From Brevibacterium sp. (GTDB lineage: Bacteria > Actinomycetota > Actinomycetes > Actinomycetales > Brevibacteriaceae), in NCBI RefSeq assembly GCF_031179145.1, contig NZ_JAPSIB010000014.1, positions 51,976-115,975 on the forward strand: a stretch of 64,000 bases of DNA, read 5' to 3'. Of the stretch, positions 15,908 to 24,462 are shown one piece after another (within the stretch, counting starts at the first letter, position 1; each line of letters opens with the position of its first letter). The notes below the pieces were generated by a model. That model did not search any database and had not been told where the DNA came from. It saw nothing but the letters and a program-made list of their open reading frames with translations. Both the position numbers and the translations under genes were made by a program.

Positions 15908-16519
15908 TCACCCCTTGAGGTCGAGGTCCTTCTCGTCGATTCCGGGGAACAGGACTTCGTACTGGATCATGGTGTCCTTGTGGTCGACGAGTTCCACGGT
16001 GCCGAAGTACGTCGTGTCCTTGGCGATGACGTCGCACGAGACGATGAAGCCCTGCCAGTTCTCGACCTTCATGTCGTCATCGCACTTCGTCTCCTTGATC
16101 TCGAGGCCGAACTTGTTCGTGAACAGGTCGACGAGATCGGCCTCGAGCGATTCAGCGGGGATCGTGCCGTTGCCGTTCTTGTCGACCTCGATCGAATCGT
16201 CACTCGCCCACGAACGGGTCCTCGCCTTGTCCGCCCACAGGTCGTCGGTGTCGCTGCCGGATTCGCCCGCCGCGGTGCTCGCTCCCTCCGGTTCGCCAGT
16301 TTCCGTCGGCTCCGCGGCCTCCTCCGCCCCCGCGGACTCCGTGGGGGAGGTCGCCGCCTCCGTGGCGGGGGTTTCGGAAGCTGTGGTCTCTTCGACGCGA
16401 GCGTCCGAGGCATCCTCACCGCTGGACTGCCCGGGCAGTGACCCGCATCCGGCGAGCGCGAATGCCGCCGCGATTCCAACGACTGCCGAGGTGCTTCTGA
16501 CGATGGTGCTGATGCGCAT
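15908..16519 (-). CDS. DUF4333 domain lipoprotein
   Basis: 203 residues. Signal peptide with lipobox LAGC (Cys25), then a long Glu/Thr/Ala-rich linker (about 30-95), then a compact domain with two cysteines (ETKCDDDM, FIVSCDVIA) typical of actinobacterial DUF4333, a small secreted fold of unknown function. The linker would hold the domain away from the membrane inside the wall. AGGAG precedes the ATG. Monocistronic, divergent from the second DGPF-sigma pair. Confidence 0.8.
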   Translation of the reverse strand: MRISTIVRSTSAVVGIAAAFALAGCGSLPGQSSGEDASDARVEETTASETPATEAATSPTESAGAEEAAEPTETGEPEGASTAAGESGSDTDDLWADKARTRSWASDDSIEVDKNGNGTIPAESLEADLVDLFTNKFGLEIKETKCDDDMKVENWQGFIVSCDVIAKDTTYFGTVELVDHKDTMIQYEVLFPGIDEKDLDLKG

Positions 16520-16747
16520 TCGGAATCTCCTGCTCGGGGTTTGTGCCTACAGACCAAGATTGCCAGCAGAACCCGAGGCCCACCCGCCGAACGTGTGCGC
16601 ATTCCGTGACGGATGTGTCCGTTCGGCCACATCGCTTCGCCTGGCCACGTGCTCGCCGAGATTTCTTGTGTGTTCACCGTGGAAGCGCTCGCCCCCATCC
16701 TCAGGCGGAGAGGCGCGGAATACTCTGGGAGAAAGTTTCGCCGAGGA

Positions 16748-16774
16748 TGTCGAAACCGTCGCATCGGATCCGTC
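16748..16774 (+). promoter_or_regulatory. Candidate ECF42 promoter of the second DGPF-sigma module
   Basis: TGTCGA at 16748-16753, a 17-base spacer, and CGTC at 16771-16774, 56 bases before the ATG. The hexamer and its distance to the start are almost the same as in the first module (11362-11410). The rest of the 311-base gap between the divergent genes shows nothing else I can identify. Confidence 0.55.
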
Positions 16775-16829
16775 CCAGGGGTGCCAGCGACAACCAAGGC
16801 CGAATCCGGCCACGTCAGAGGAGAAGATC

Positions 16830-17237
16830 ATGGCCAAGTACCTGATGCTCAAGCACTACCGCGGTGCCCCCGTCCCCGAGGGCTTCGTCCCGATGGACCA
16901 GTGGACCCCCGAGGAGATCAGCGCCCACATGCAGTACATGAGCGACTTCGCCGCCAAGCTCCAGGAGACCGGCGAATTCGTCGACGCTCAGGCGCTCTCC
17001 CCGGAGGGCACCTTCGTCGCCTATGGGGGAGAGGGCAAGCCGCCCGTCACGGATGGGCCGTTCCCCGAGACGAAGGACCTCATCGCCGGCTGGATGGCCA
17101 TTGACGTCGATTCCTATGAGCGGGCGGTCGAACTCGCCGGAGAACTGTCCGCCGCCCCCGGCAAGGGCGGGAAGCCGATCCACGAATGGCTCGAGCTGCG
17201 TCCCTTCCTCGAGGCCCCTCCGACCGTCACGGACTGA
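16830..17237 (+). CDS. YCII/DGPF family protein, second module
   Basis: 135 residues. The start MAKYLMLKHYRG and the block PPVTDGPFPETKDLIAGW carry the DGPF motif itself; the ATG has AGGAG seven bases upstream. It is only distantly similar to the 141-residue DGPF protein of the first module. The sigma factor follows after 46 bases on the same strand. Function unknown; the genomic link to ECF42 factors is well established. Confidence 0.87.
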   Translation: MAKYLMLKHYRGAPVPEGFVPMDQWTPEEISAHMQYMSDFAAKLQETGEFVDAQALSPEGTFVAYGGEGKPPVTDGPFPETKDLIAGWMAIDVDSYERAVELAGELSAAPGKGGKPIHEWLELRPFLEAPPTVTD

Positions 17238-17283
17238 GCGAGAGTCACGGGCCGCCGGAGAGTTGCGAATGGACGGACAGTAG

Positions 17284-18429
17284 GTGATCACCGACGAGGC
17301 GCTGCGCGAACTCGTCCCCGCAGTCATCAGCGTCCTCTGCCGCCGCGGAGCCGACTTCGCGGCGGCGGAGGACGCTGTCCAGGAGGCCTTGGTCGAGTCG
17401 ATCACCGCCTGGGCGAACGATCCGCCCCGGGACCCCAAGGGATGGCTCGTCACCGTCGCCTGGCGCAAGTTCCTCGACCTGGTCCGGTCCGAAGCCGCGC
17501 GGGCCAGGCGTGAGGAGCGCAGCGAGAGCCTGGCCGAGAGCGGTGCTGTTCCCGCCGCCGAGGACTCCCTCGAGCTCTACTTCCTCTGCGCCCATCCGGC
17601 GCTGAGCCCGTCCTCGGCGGTCGCGCTCACGCTGCGCGCCGTGGGAGGTCTGACCACCCGGCAGATTGCCGCGGCCTACCTCGTCCCCGAGGCGACGATG
17701 GCGCAGCGCATCACCCGGGCCAAACGCAGCCTCGCAGGCAAGCGGCTCAACCGCAACGGCGACCTCGCCTCCGTCCTCCGAGTCCTCTACCTCGTGTTCA
17801 ACGAGGGCTACTCCGGAGATGTCGACCTCGCCGCCGAAGCCATCCGACTCACCCGTCAGCTGCGGGTGATGTCGAACCACGCCGAGGTGGCCGGACTTCT
17901 CGCACTCATGCTGCTCCATCATGCGCGTCGGCCCGCCCGGTTCGCAGCCGACGGGAGTCTGGTTCCACTGGCCGACCAGGACCGATCGATGTGGGACACT
18001 GTGGCCATCGCCGAAGGCGTCGAGATCCTGCAGACGGCACTGGCCCGCGACGACGTGGGCGAGTTCCAGGCCCAGGCCGCGATCGCCGCCCTGCATGCCG
18101 ATGCGCTCTGCGTCGAGGAGACCGACTGGACGCAGATCGTGGACTGGTACGACGAGCTCGCGCGCATCACCGACAGCCCGGTGGTCAGACTCAACCGCGC
18201 GGTTGCGGTGGGGGAGGCCGACGGTCCCCTGGCCGGACTGGCCGAACTCGCCCACCTCGATGAGAACCTGCCCCGGTACTTCGCTGTCGAGGCCCACCTG
18301 CGCGAACGTGCAGGAGAGGTCGATGCCGCGGCTGCGCTCTATTCGCGGGCCGCCGCCGCGGCCACGAACACCGCCGAACGCGACCACCTCACACTGCAGG
18401 CCGCTCGCCTGAACTCGTCGCGATCGTAG
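17284..18429 (+). CDS. ECF42-type RNA polymerase sigma factor, second module
   Basis: 381 residues from the GTG at 17284. Region 2 (FAAAEDAVQEALVESITAW, DPKGWLVTVAWRKFLD) spans about 5-75, region 4 (GGLTTRQIAAAYLVPEAT) about 110-160, and the ECF42 helical extension the remainder (LADQDRSMWD; RLNRAVAVGEADGPLAGL). The shared extension motifs show that both sigma factors belong to one group, but the overall sequences differ enough to suggest old divergence. No anti-sigma gene is adjacent. Confidence 0.88.
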   Translation: MITDEALRELVPAVISVLCRRGADFAAAEDAVQEALVESITAWANDPPRDPKGWLVTVAWRKFLDLVRSEAARARREERSESLAESGAVPAAEDSLELYFLCAHPALSPSSAVALTLRAVGGLTTRQIAAAYLVPEATMAQRITRAKRSLAGKRLNRNGDLASVLRVLYLVFNEGYSGDVDLAAEAIRLTRQLRVMSNHAEVAGLLALMLLHHARRPARFAADGSLVPLADQDRSMWDTVAIAEGVEILQTALARDDVGEFQAQAAIAALHADALCVEETDWTQIVDWYDELARITDSPVVRLNRAVAVGEADGPLAGLAELAHLDENLPRYFAVEAHLRERAGEVDAAAALYSRAAAAATNTAERDHLTLQAARLNSSRS

Positions 18430-18465
18430 AATCGTCTCACTACCCGCAGCGCTCAGGAGGCCCAC

Positions 18466-19149
18466 ATGGCATCGACCACCGCGAACGATCCCGTCGCCGA
18501 GGTGATGACAGCGCTCGCCGCACTCGAGGATCCCAAGGCTCGTGCGATCAACGAGAGGCACGGCGACGCCCACGGTGTGAATCTCACCAAGCTGCGGGCG
18601 CTGGCGAAGGAGCTGAAGAAGAACGACGAGCTCGCCCTCGACCTGTGGGGCACGGGCGACACCGCTGCCCAGCTCCTCGCGACCCTCGTCATGCGCCCGC
18701 GCAGCCACGACGCCGACAGGCTCGATGCCATGCTCCGGGCAGCCCGGGGACCGAAGGCCCAGGCGTGGCTGGTCAACTACATCGTCAAGAAGTCGCCTCA
18801 CGCCGAGGAGCTGCGACTGAGATGGCTCGACGACAAGGACCCCGTGGTCGCCTCGGCCGGCTGGACCCTGACGAGCGAACGGGTGAACAAGAGCCCGGCC
18901 GGCCTCGACCTGCCCGGACTGCTCGATGTGATCGAGGCGGAGATGAAGGAGGCCCCGCAGCGCCTGCAATGGGCGATGAACGAGACACTGGCCTACATCG
19001 GCATCGAAAACCCGGATCTGCGCGATCGAGCCCTGGCAATCGGGGAGCGGCTGCAGGTGCTCAAGGACTATCCGACACCGCCCGGCTGCACGTCTCCCTT
19101 CGCCCCGACCTGGATCACGGAGATCGTGCGCCGCAACGCCGAGAAGTGA
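18466..19149 (+). CDS. AlkD-like DNA alkylation repair protein
   Basis: 227 residues, all-helical with HEAT-like repeats, of the DNA alkylation repair (AlkD/AlkC) superfamily: an N-terminal helix set (VNLTKLRALAKELKKNDELA), a middle section (AAQLLATLVMRP) and a C-terminal QWAMNETLAYIG block. AlkD enzymes excise positively charged N3- and N7-alkyl purines without flipping the base. The ATG has a consensus AGGAGG upstream. Whether this paralogue keeps glycosylase activity cannot be read from sequence. Confidence 0.78.
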   Translation: MASTTANDPVAEVMTALAALEDPKARAINERHGDAHGVNLTKLRALAKELKKNDELALDLWGTGDTAAQLLATLVMRPRSHDADRLDAMLRAARGPKAQAWLVNYIVKKSPHAEELRLRWLDDKDPVVASAGWTLTSERVNKSPAGLDLPGLLDVIEAEMKEAPQRLQWAMNETLAYIGIENPDLRDRALAIGERLQVLKDYPTPPGCTSPFAPTWITEIVRRNAEK

Positions 19150-19184
19150 GCCGCCACGCCGAGACGTGACTGGAGGGCGAGGCC

Positions 19185-19538
19185 TCAGCCTCCGGCCAGG
19201 TCGCGCAGGGCCTGCACGTGTCGCTCGAGCCGGGTCCGGCCGTCGGCGGTGATCGAGACCCAGGTCCGCGGACGCTTGCCCACGTACCCCTTCCGCACGG
19301 AGATCAGGCCGCTGGTCTCGAGCGCGGAGATATGCCGCGAGAGCACGGAGTCGGAGACGCCGAGTGAGTCCCGCAGGAGCTTGAACTCGGCCCGGTCGCG
19401 ATTCTTCAGACTCGCCACGATCCCGAGCCGGGTGGGATTGCCGAGGTCCGGTTCGAGGCGCGCCAGGGACTCGCCGAGGTGGGGGATCGGTTCGGACGGC
19501 TGCTCGTCGGAGCCGGGGGTGTCGTTTCGTGTGTCCAT
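19185..19538 (-). CDS. Winged-helix (MarR/ArsR-like) transcriptional regulator
   Basis: 117 residues. Residues about 30-110 form a winged helix of the HTH_34-type: LGNPTRLGIVASLKN, SLGVSDSVLSRHISALETSG, then the basic wing KGYVGKRPRTWVSI. It lies 13 bases after a four-helix membrane protein gene, a pairing common in actinobacteria in which the regulator represses its own operon. A strong palindrome upstream of the pair (20009-20035) is the likely target. Ligand unknown. Confidence 0.83.
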   Translation of the reverse strand: MDTRNDTPGSDEQPSEPIPHLGESLARLEPDLGNPTRLGIVASLKNRDRAEFKLLRDSLGVSDSVLSRHISALETSGLISVRKGYVGKRPRTWVSITADGRTRLERHVQALRDLAGG

Positions 19539-19551
19539 GGGATGGCTCTCG

Positions 19552-19971
19552 TCAGCGGCGCAGTCCGACGAGCGCGAGGACGGGTGCCGCGATCCAGATG
19601 AGGACGGCTGCTCCGAAGGGAATCCATGACCCCGGTGCGTACGTGTCGCCGAGGACGCCGGCGATGAAGGCGAGGAAGACGGCGGGCAGCCAAGTCGAGA
19701 GCAGGAAGGTCGACCGGGTGCTCCAGCTCAGTGCCTTGACCAGGTAGACGACCAGAGCGGGGAGCAGCCACGCCAGGCTCGCACCCAGGACGAGAAGTCC
19801 GGTGTTCGTGTCGTCGATGACCCCGATGGCGACGAGTCCGACGGACAGAGCCGTGCTGAGGATGAAGAGCATCGTCACGAGCGGCCACGCGTCGTGGGTC
19901 CTGGCCTGGGACTGGGCCGATGCGACCTGGGAGAGAAGTCGGTCGGCTTGCTGCGGGGAGGGCGAGGTCAT
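19552..19971 (-). CDS. Four-helix integral membrane protein, operon partner of the winged-helix regulator
   Basis: 139 residues with a short hydrophilic N-terminus and four membrane segments (about 29-51, 57-80, 88-108, 113-135). I do not recognise a named family. It is the first gene of a two-gene operon with the regulator. The regulator may respond to conditions that this protein counters, but that is only inferred from the arrangement. Confidence 0.78.
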   Translation of the reverse strand: MTSPSPQQADRLLSQVASAQSQARTHDAWPLVTMLFILSTALSVGLVAIGVIDDTNTGLLVLGASLAWLLPALVVYLVKALSWSTRSTFLLSTWLPAVFLAFIAGVLGDTYAPGSWIPFGAAVLIWIAAPVLALVGLRR

Positions 19972-20008
19972 GTCAGCTCCTTCGATGCGGAAGTGACATC
20001 AGACTATC

Positions 20009-20035
20009 AAGTACTTTCCATAACGGAAAGTACTT
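20009..20035 (-). promoter_or_regulatory. Perfect 11-base-arm palindrome, likely operator of the regulator operon
   Basis: AAGTACTTTCC, five bases, GGAAAGTACTT. Both arms are exact, and each contains the smaller palindrome AGTACT. It is 38-64 bases upstream of the membrane protein's start, over the expected promoter, and far more AT-rich than its surroundings. The most likely ligand is the winged-helix regulator of the same operon. Confidence 0.7.
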
Positions 20036-20049
20036 TCACACAGATTCTC

Positions 20050-20126
20050 CCGGCACTTCATGCGCACTCCAGGCAGGCCGGCACTTCATGCGCACTCCAG
20101 GCACGCCCGGCACTTCATGCGCACTC
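20050..20126. repeat. Tandem repeat, 28-29-base unit, nearly three copies
   Basis: Copies begin at 20050, 20078 and 20107. The core CCGGCACTTCATGCGCACTC is identical in all three; the first two also share CAGGCA after it. It fills the spacer between the palindromic operator and the end of the flavodoxin gene. There are no spacers of constant length or variable content, so it is not CRISPR. Confidence 0.8.
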
Positions 20127-20144
20127 GGGCGCTGCACACGCCCT

Positions 20145-20591
20145 TCAGGCGCTGGCCGCGACCGTCGCAGCAAGTTCCGTGGCGGCATCGAGGTGCTCGG
20201 GGGTGACCTCTCCGGTGAACACCAGGGGTGGGAACGCGAGCTTCCATCCCAGTCCCGTCGTGATCTGCTCCATCGCGCGGTCGGCGCCGGTGGTGTCGTA
20301 GCCTCCATGGATCCAGTACGAGAACGGCCGTCCTGCCGTCGGCTCCCGCACCTCGTAGTACGTCGTGTCGAAGAAGTGCTTGAGCGCCCCCGAGATGTAG
20401 CCGAAGTTCACCGTGGTGCCGAGGACGTAGGCGTCGGCGGAGAGCACGTCCTCGGCTGTCGCCTCGAGGGCGGAGCGGACGATGACGTCGACGTCCGCGA
20501 GCTCGGGCATGTGCAGTCCGCGCAGAGCCGCCTCGGCGATCCGGGACGTCGCCGTCGTCGGCGAATGATGAACGAGCAGAACGCTGACCAT
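20145..20591 (-). CDS. Flavodoxin-fold NAD(P)H-dependent oxidoreductase
   Basis: 148 residues. The N-terminal VSVLLVHHSPTTATSRIAEA is a flavodoxin phosphate-binding loop, and DAYVLGTTVNFGYISGALKH with FDTTYY matches the FMN-contact region of the WrbA/flavodoxin-like family. It likely binds FMN and passes electrons from NAD(P)H. GGAGGA precedes the ATG. It is divergent from the sirtuin gene with only 53 bases between starts. Confidence 0.82.
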   Translation of the reverse strand: MVSVLLVHHSPTTATSRIAEAALRGLHMPELADVDVIVRSALEATAEDVLSADAYVLGTTVNFGYISGALKHFFDTTYYEVREPTAGRPFSYWIHGGYDTTGADRAMEQITTGLGWKLAFPPLVFTGEVTPEHLDAATELAATVAASA

Positions 20592-20644
20592 TCCTCCACG
20601 ATAACGCGATTACAGTTGTGTGGAGAGTCGAGAAAGGGGAGATC

Positions 20645-21634
20645 GTGGCAGTCATCGTCGATCCGCTCAGAGGCCGGACGCGGCCCGGACCGAGTCACTC
20701 GGACGCGGAGATCATCGACGTCCTCACCGGCCTGGCCCCCGCGCGGAGCACCGCCGGTCCCGGGGCGAAACCGAAGGTCAGCAACGTCCCCGTCACCGAT
20801 TGGGCGGTGCTGACCGGGGCGGGGATGAGCACGGACTCCGGGATCCCCGACTACCGCGGCCCGGATGCCGAGCCGCGCAAGCCGATGACGATCCAGACGT
20901 TCCTCTCCCACCCCGCCCAGCGCGCCCGCTACTGGGCCCGGTCGTGGGTCGGGTGGCCGCGAATGCTCCGCTCCCGCCCCAACCCCGGCCACCTGGCGCT
21001 CGCGCGCCTGCCCGTCATCGGGATCATCACGCAGAACGTCGACGGCCTCCATCAGGCCGCCGCCGAGGTGGTCGACGGTGCCGCTCCCGTCGTCGACCTG
21101 CACGGGAGCTTGGATCGGGTCATCTGCCTCGGGTGCGGACGACTCTACGACCGCAACTGGGTTCAGGACCGACTGACGGAGGAGAACCCCGATTTCGTCG
21201 AGACCGCGGGCCTCGACACGATCGACCCCGAGACCGCTCCCGACGGGGACGTCGAACTCGAGGAGACGGCGCACTTCAGGGTCGTCGACTGCCCGCGGTG
21301 CGGCGGCATCCTCAAACCGGATGTCGTGTACTTCGGCGATTCGGTGCCTGCGGCCCGAGTCGAGGAGGCGAACCGGATCTGTGAGACAGCCGGGGGACTC
21401 GTCGTCCTTGGGAGTTCCCTCGCGGTGCTCTCGGGGCTGCGGTTCGTTCGCTCGGCGGTGAGAGCGGGCAGACCGGTCGTCATCGTCACCGACGGGCCGA
21501 CGAGGGGCGACGAGCTCGCCGACTACCGGTCCATCTCCCGGGTCGCCGACTTCCTCGATGACTGGACTCAGCGCGCGGCCGCGATCGGTGCACTCAGGCG
21601 AATTCAAGGCGACGATGAAATGCTTCGGGTATGA
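20645..21634 (+). CDS. Sir2-family NAD-dependent protein deacylase
   Basis: 329 residues from the GTG at 20645, chosen because AGGGGAG lies just before it. TACAGT at 20611-20616 would place the transcript start after the earlier GTG at 20618. NAD-binding motifs GAGMSTDSGIPDYRG (58-72) and TQNVDGLH (129-136) are intact, with catalytic His153 in DLHGS. The zinc ligands are Cys161, Cys164, Cys216 and Cys219. It removes acyl groups from lysines using NAD; substrates could include acetyl-CoA synthetase, encoded further on in this window, but that is a guess. The stop overlaps the next gene (ATGA). Confidence 0.93.
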   Translation: MAVIVDPLRGRTRPGPSHSDAEIIDVLTGLAPARSTAGPGAKPKVSNVPVTDWAVLTGAGMSTDSGIPDYRGPDAEPRKPMTIQTFLSHPAQRARYWARSWVGWPRMLRSRPNPGHLALARLPVIGIITQNVDGLHQAAAEVVDGAAPVVDLHGSLDRVICLGCGRLYDRNWVQDRLTEENPDFVETAGLDTIDPETAPDGDVELEETAHFRVVDCPRCGGILKPDVVYFGDSVPAARVEEANRICETAGGLVVLGSSLAVLSGLRFVRSAVRAGRPVVIVTDGPTRGDELADYRSISRVADFLDDWTQRAAAIGALRRIQGDDEMLRV

Positions 21635-22254
21635 GCAGACTGGCACGAACCGAACGATTGAGACTGGTGTCCGCGGCCCGACGAGCAGGTGAGGACGCTC
21701 CCACTTTGTGCGAAGGGTGGAGCACTCGCGATCTGGCCACGCATCTGGTCATCCGCGAACGGCACCCCGTCGCCGCCCTGGGAATCTTCCTGCCCGGATT
21801 CGGCGACCGGCGTGAGAGCCAGGAGCAGGCCTACGCGACGATGCCGTATGCCCAGCTGCTCGGCCTCGTCGCCGCACCGCCGCGCTGGAACCCGGCTGCC
21901 TGGCCGGGTGCGGACAAGCTGGTGAACACGACCGAATTCCTCGTCCATCACGAAGACATCCGCCGGGCCGAGTTCGAATGGTTCCCCCGGCGCCTGTCCC
22001 GGTCCGAGAACGATGAGGTCTGGGCGCAGTGTCGGCTCGCTCTGATTCCGTACGCGACGAAGTCCGAATCCCGCGTGGAGATCGTCAGCTCGGGCTTCGG
22101 CAGCCAGAGCGCAGGTCGGGCCGGGGGAGGGCGGGGTCGAAGAGCGTCCGAGCCCGACGCACCGACAACGGTCATCACCGGCGAGCCGGTGGAGATCCTC
22201 CTCTATCTGATGGGTCGCGAGTCCCACGCTCTGGTCGACGTCAGAACGGGGTGA
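21631..22254 (+). CDS. TIGR03085-type DinB/maleylpyruvate isomerase-like protein
   Basis: 207 residues. The N-terminal LARTERLRLVSAARRAGEDA followed by PTLCEGWSTRDLATHLVIRE is the signature of the TIGR03085 actinobacterial family, a four-helix DinB-like fold; His49 and the later VHHEDIRR are candidate metal ligands. In related enzymes metal and mycothiol are used, but no reaction is known for this group. The segment before residue 185 (Gly/Arg/Ser-rich) looks like an insertion. Its ATG overlaps the sirtuin stop by four bases, so the two are translationally coupled. Confidence 0.82.
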   Translation: MSRLARTERLRLVSAARRAGEDAPTLCEGWSTRDLATHLVIRERHPVAALGIFLPGFGDRRESQEQAYATMPYAQLLGLVAAPPRWNPAAWPGADKLVNTTEFLVHHEDIRRAEFEWFPRRLSRSENDEVWAQCRLALIPYATKSESRVEIVSSGFGSQSAGRAGGGRGRRASEPDAPTTVITGEPVEILLYLMGRESHALVDVRTG

Positions 22255-22385
22255 GGGAGCTCCCTGAACGTGGGGAAAACCCGAGCGGGGCGGAGGGTTT
22301 GTTCCATTCCCCGCCCGCTCCTGCGTCCCTAGGCTGAAGACAACCGCTCGCGCGGACTCGCGGGCACCAGCCGAAAGGGACGAAC

Positions 22386-22787
22386 ATGAACGACTACGAC
22401 CAGCATCAGAGCCCGAATCTGAGCTCAAGCCAGAGCCGGTATTCGGATCATCCTCATCCGCAGCAGTCCCCGCACCCGCAGTCGTACCACCAGCCCTACC
22501 AGCAGCCGGGTCGGACTCAGGACGACCCGGGCAAGGTGCTCGGCATCATCTCCCTCGTCGCGACCCTCTCAACCTTCCTCGGCTTCAACTTCATCGGCCC
22601 GATCATCGGCATCATCACTGGCCACATGGCGCGGAACAACTCGCGGCAGGCCGGCTTCGCTGACAACGAGATGGGCAAGTGGGGCTTCATCCTCGGTATC
22701 GTGTTCATCTCGCTCGCCGCTCTCGGCGGTCTGCTCGGGCTCTCGCTCGGCGCTTTCGCCGGTCTGGCCGGAATGCTCGGAGCCTGA
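22386..22787 (+). CDS. DUF4190 domain membrane protein
   Basis: 133 residues. A Gln/His/Pro/Ser-rich soluble N-terminus (1-48) precedes two membrane segments (about 50-75 and 98-128) with a short polar loop, the DUF4190 pattern (GKVLGIISLVATL; GHMARNNSRQAG). These are small membrane proteins of unknown function common in actinobacteria. AAGGGACG lies before the ATG. Convergent with the spermidine-synthase-like gene, five bases away. Confidence 0.83.
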   Translation: MNDYDQHQSPNLSSSQSRYSDHPHPQQSPHPQSYHQPYQQPGRTQDDPGKVLGIISLVATLSTFLGFNFIGPIIGIITGHMARNNSRQAGFADNEMGKWGFILGIVFISLAALGGLLGLSLGAFAGLAGMLGA

Positions 22788-22791
22788 GCGC

Positions 22792-24462
22792 TCAGTACCC
22801 CACCCAGGCTCCGCGTTCCTGCTCGAGGACGCGGGGATGGAGCAGGGTCGACGCCTGAGGGTCGCCCACGGACTCCCGATCGCGATCGGGAGGGAACGTC
22901 GTGGAGGCGGCGAGCACCTCGGCGGTGGCGTATTGGAGGTCCTCGGGCGCATCCGCCGGGAGTGAGACTCTCGGCCTGCCGACCGTGTTCGGATCGGCGG
23001 CGAGGAAGTATCCCCAGTCGCCGAAGCTGGGGACGTCGACGTGATAGGGAGTGGTCGCCAGACCCGCCTCGGCGACGGCTTCTCCGATGCCCCAGTACGC
23101 CTGCGGGGCGAAGTACGGCGATCCGGCCTGGACCACGAGCCGGGCCTGCGGGGCCATGACCTGACTGATCAGGCCGTAGAACTCGATGCTGTACAGCTTC
23201 GAGGTGGCGACGTCGTCGGGGTCGGGGAGGTCGGCGATGATCGCGTCGAAGGCGGTCGCGTGTTCGGTCTCGCGCAGCCATGTGAACGCATCGGCGGCGA
23301 TCGTCGTGACCCGCGGGTCCGCGAGCGAGTTCTCGTTGAATTCGGTGAAGTGCTCCGAGGTCCGCGCCAGCTCGAGCACCCGCGGATCGAGGTCGACCAA
23401 CGTCACCGATTCGACGTCGGGGTACTTGAGGATCTCGCGCACGGCCAGTCCGTCCCCGCCGCCGAGGACGAGGACGTTCGCCCGGTCCCCGTTCATCAGC
23501 GGGTGGACGAGGGATTCGTGGTACCGGTACTCATCCGCCGAGGCGAACTGCAGGTCACCGTTGAGGTAGAGCCGCGTGTCGTGCGTCTTCGGCTGCCGGG
23601 TGAGCACGATCTCCTGGTAGTCGGTGCGCTGACTGAGCACGATCGGGTCGCGATAGAGGCGCTGCCTGGTGGTCATCTCGATGTCGTCGATGTAGACCCA
23701 GACAGCGGTGAGCAGACCCACGATGAGCACGAGGAGGGCCGCGAGCAGCACCTGAGTGCGGCGGCGCAGCTCCGCGCGGAAGAGCCAGAGGACGATGAGG
23801 ATGCCGACGACGGTGTTGGTGATGCCCACGGCCAAGGCGCCGCCGGGCAGCCCGAAGAGGGGGAGCAGGACGAAGGGGAACGCGAGCCCGCCGACCAGTC
23901 CGCCGACATAGTCGGCGGCGAAGAGGTCGGCGACGGCGCTCGAGGCCTTCTGGGCGCGGATCCTCTGCACGAGCTCCATGAGCAGGGGGATCTCCGCGCC
24001 GATGAGGGCGCCGATGACGAAGGCCAGGGCGACCATTGCCACCGTGTAGACGTCGGCGAACGCGAAGGCGAGGTAGAGGAGGATGACGGACAGCCCGCCG
24101 ATGATGCCCAATGCCGCCTCGATGAGGGCGAAGGCGAAGGCGGCGAACTCGGTCAGGCGCTTCGTCGCCAGCGATCCCACGCCCATCGCGAAGACCATGA
24201 CCGCGAGGACGATGGAGGCTTGGACGATGGTGTCGCCGAGGAGGTAGGAACCCAGGGCGACGAGCGCCAGCTCGTAGACCATTCCGCAGCTGGCGCAGAT
24301 GAACACGGCCAGAAGCACGAAGAACCGGGCGGGGCCGGCGGACATCGGCAGGCTCAGGTGCTTGGTGGCGTGGAGGTCGGCAGGGGTGCCGTCGCCGGCC
24401 GCGGTGGAGGGGCTGGAGCTCAAATCCGTACGACTCGGGTGATGCGGTGGATGGTGGCTCAA
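22792..24462 (-). CDS. Membrane-anchored spermidine-synthase-like aminopropyltransferase
   Basis: 556 residues. A hydrophilic N-terminus (1-45) leads into seven or so membrane segments (about 46-265), then a soluble SpeE-like domain (about 275-510) with ETGEIHLT-type strand replaced by LYLNGDLQFASADEYRYHES, the SAM-binding loop VLVLGGGDGLAVREILKY, TLVDLDPRVLEL, and DAIIADLPDPDD. Polyamine synthases transfer aminopropyl from decarboxylated SAM. The catalytic Asp is present in IADLPDPDD. No SAM decarboxylase gene is nearby, so the true substrate is open. It is the last gene of the DUF4178-DUF2617-DUF350 cluster; its start overlaps DUF350 by four bases. Confidence 0.85.
   Translation of the reverse strand: MSHHPPHHPSRTDLSSSPSTAAGDGTPADLHATKHLSLPMSAGPARFFVLLAVFICASCGMVYELALVALGSYLLGDTIVQASIVLAVMVFAMGVGSLATKRLTEFAAFAFALIEAALGIIGGLSVILLYLAFAFADVYTVAMVALAFVIGALIGAEIPLLMELVQRIRAQKASSAVADLFAADYVGGLVGGLAFPFVLLPLFGLPGGALAVGITNTVVGILIVLWLFRAELRRRTQVLLAALLVLIVGLLTAVWVYIDDIEMTTRQRLYRDPIVLSQRTDYQEIVLTRQPKTHDTRLYLNGDLQFASADEYRYHESLVHPLMNGDRANVLVLGGGDGLAVREILKYPDVESVTLVDLDPRVLELARTSEHFTEFNENSLADPRVTTIAADAFTWLRETEHATAFDAIIADLPDPDDVATSKLYSIEFYGLISQVMAPQARLVVQAGSPYFAPQAYWGIGEAVAEAGLATTPYHVDVPSFGDWGYFLAADPNTVGRPRVSLPADAPEDLQYATAEVLAASTTFPPDRDRESVGDPQASTLLHPRVLEQERGAWVGY

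Noticed and set aside
17245..18969. 574-residue minus-strand open frame
   Set aside because: Antisense to the second ECF42 sigma factor and AlkD-like genes, which have recognisable motifs and ribosome sites.
20050..20126. CRISPR-like array
   Set aside because: Repeats are adjacent with linkers of only a few bases, three copies, no unique spacers and no cas genes.
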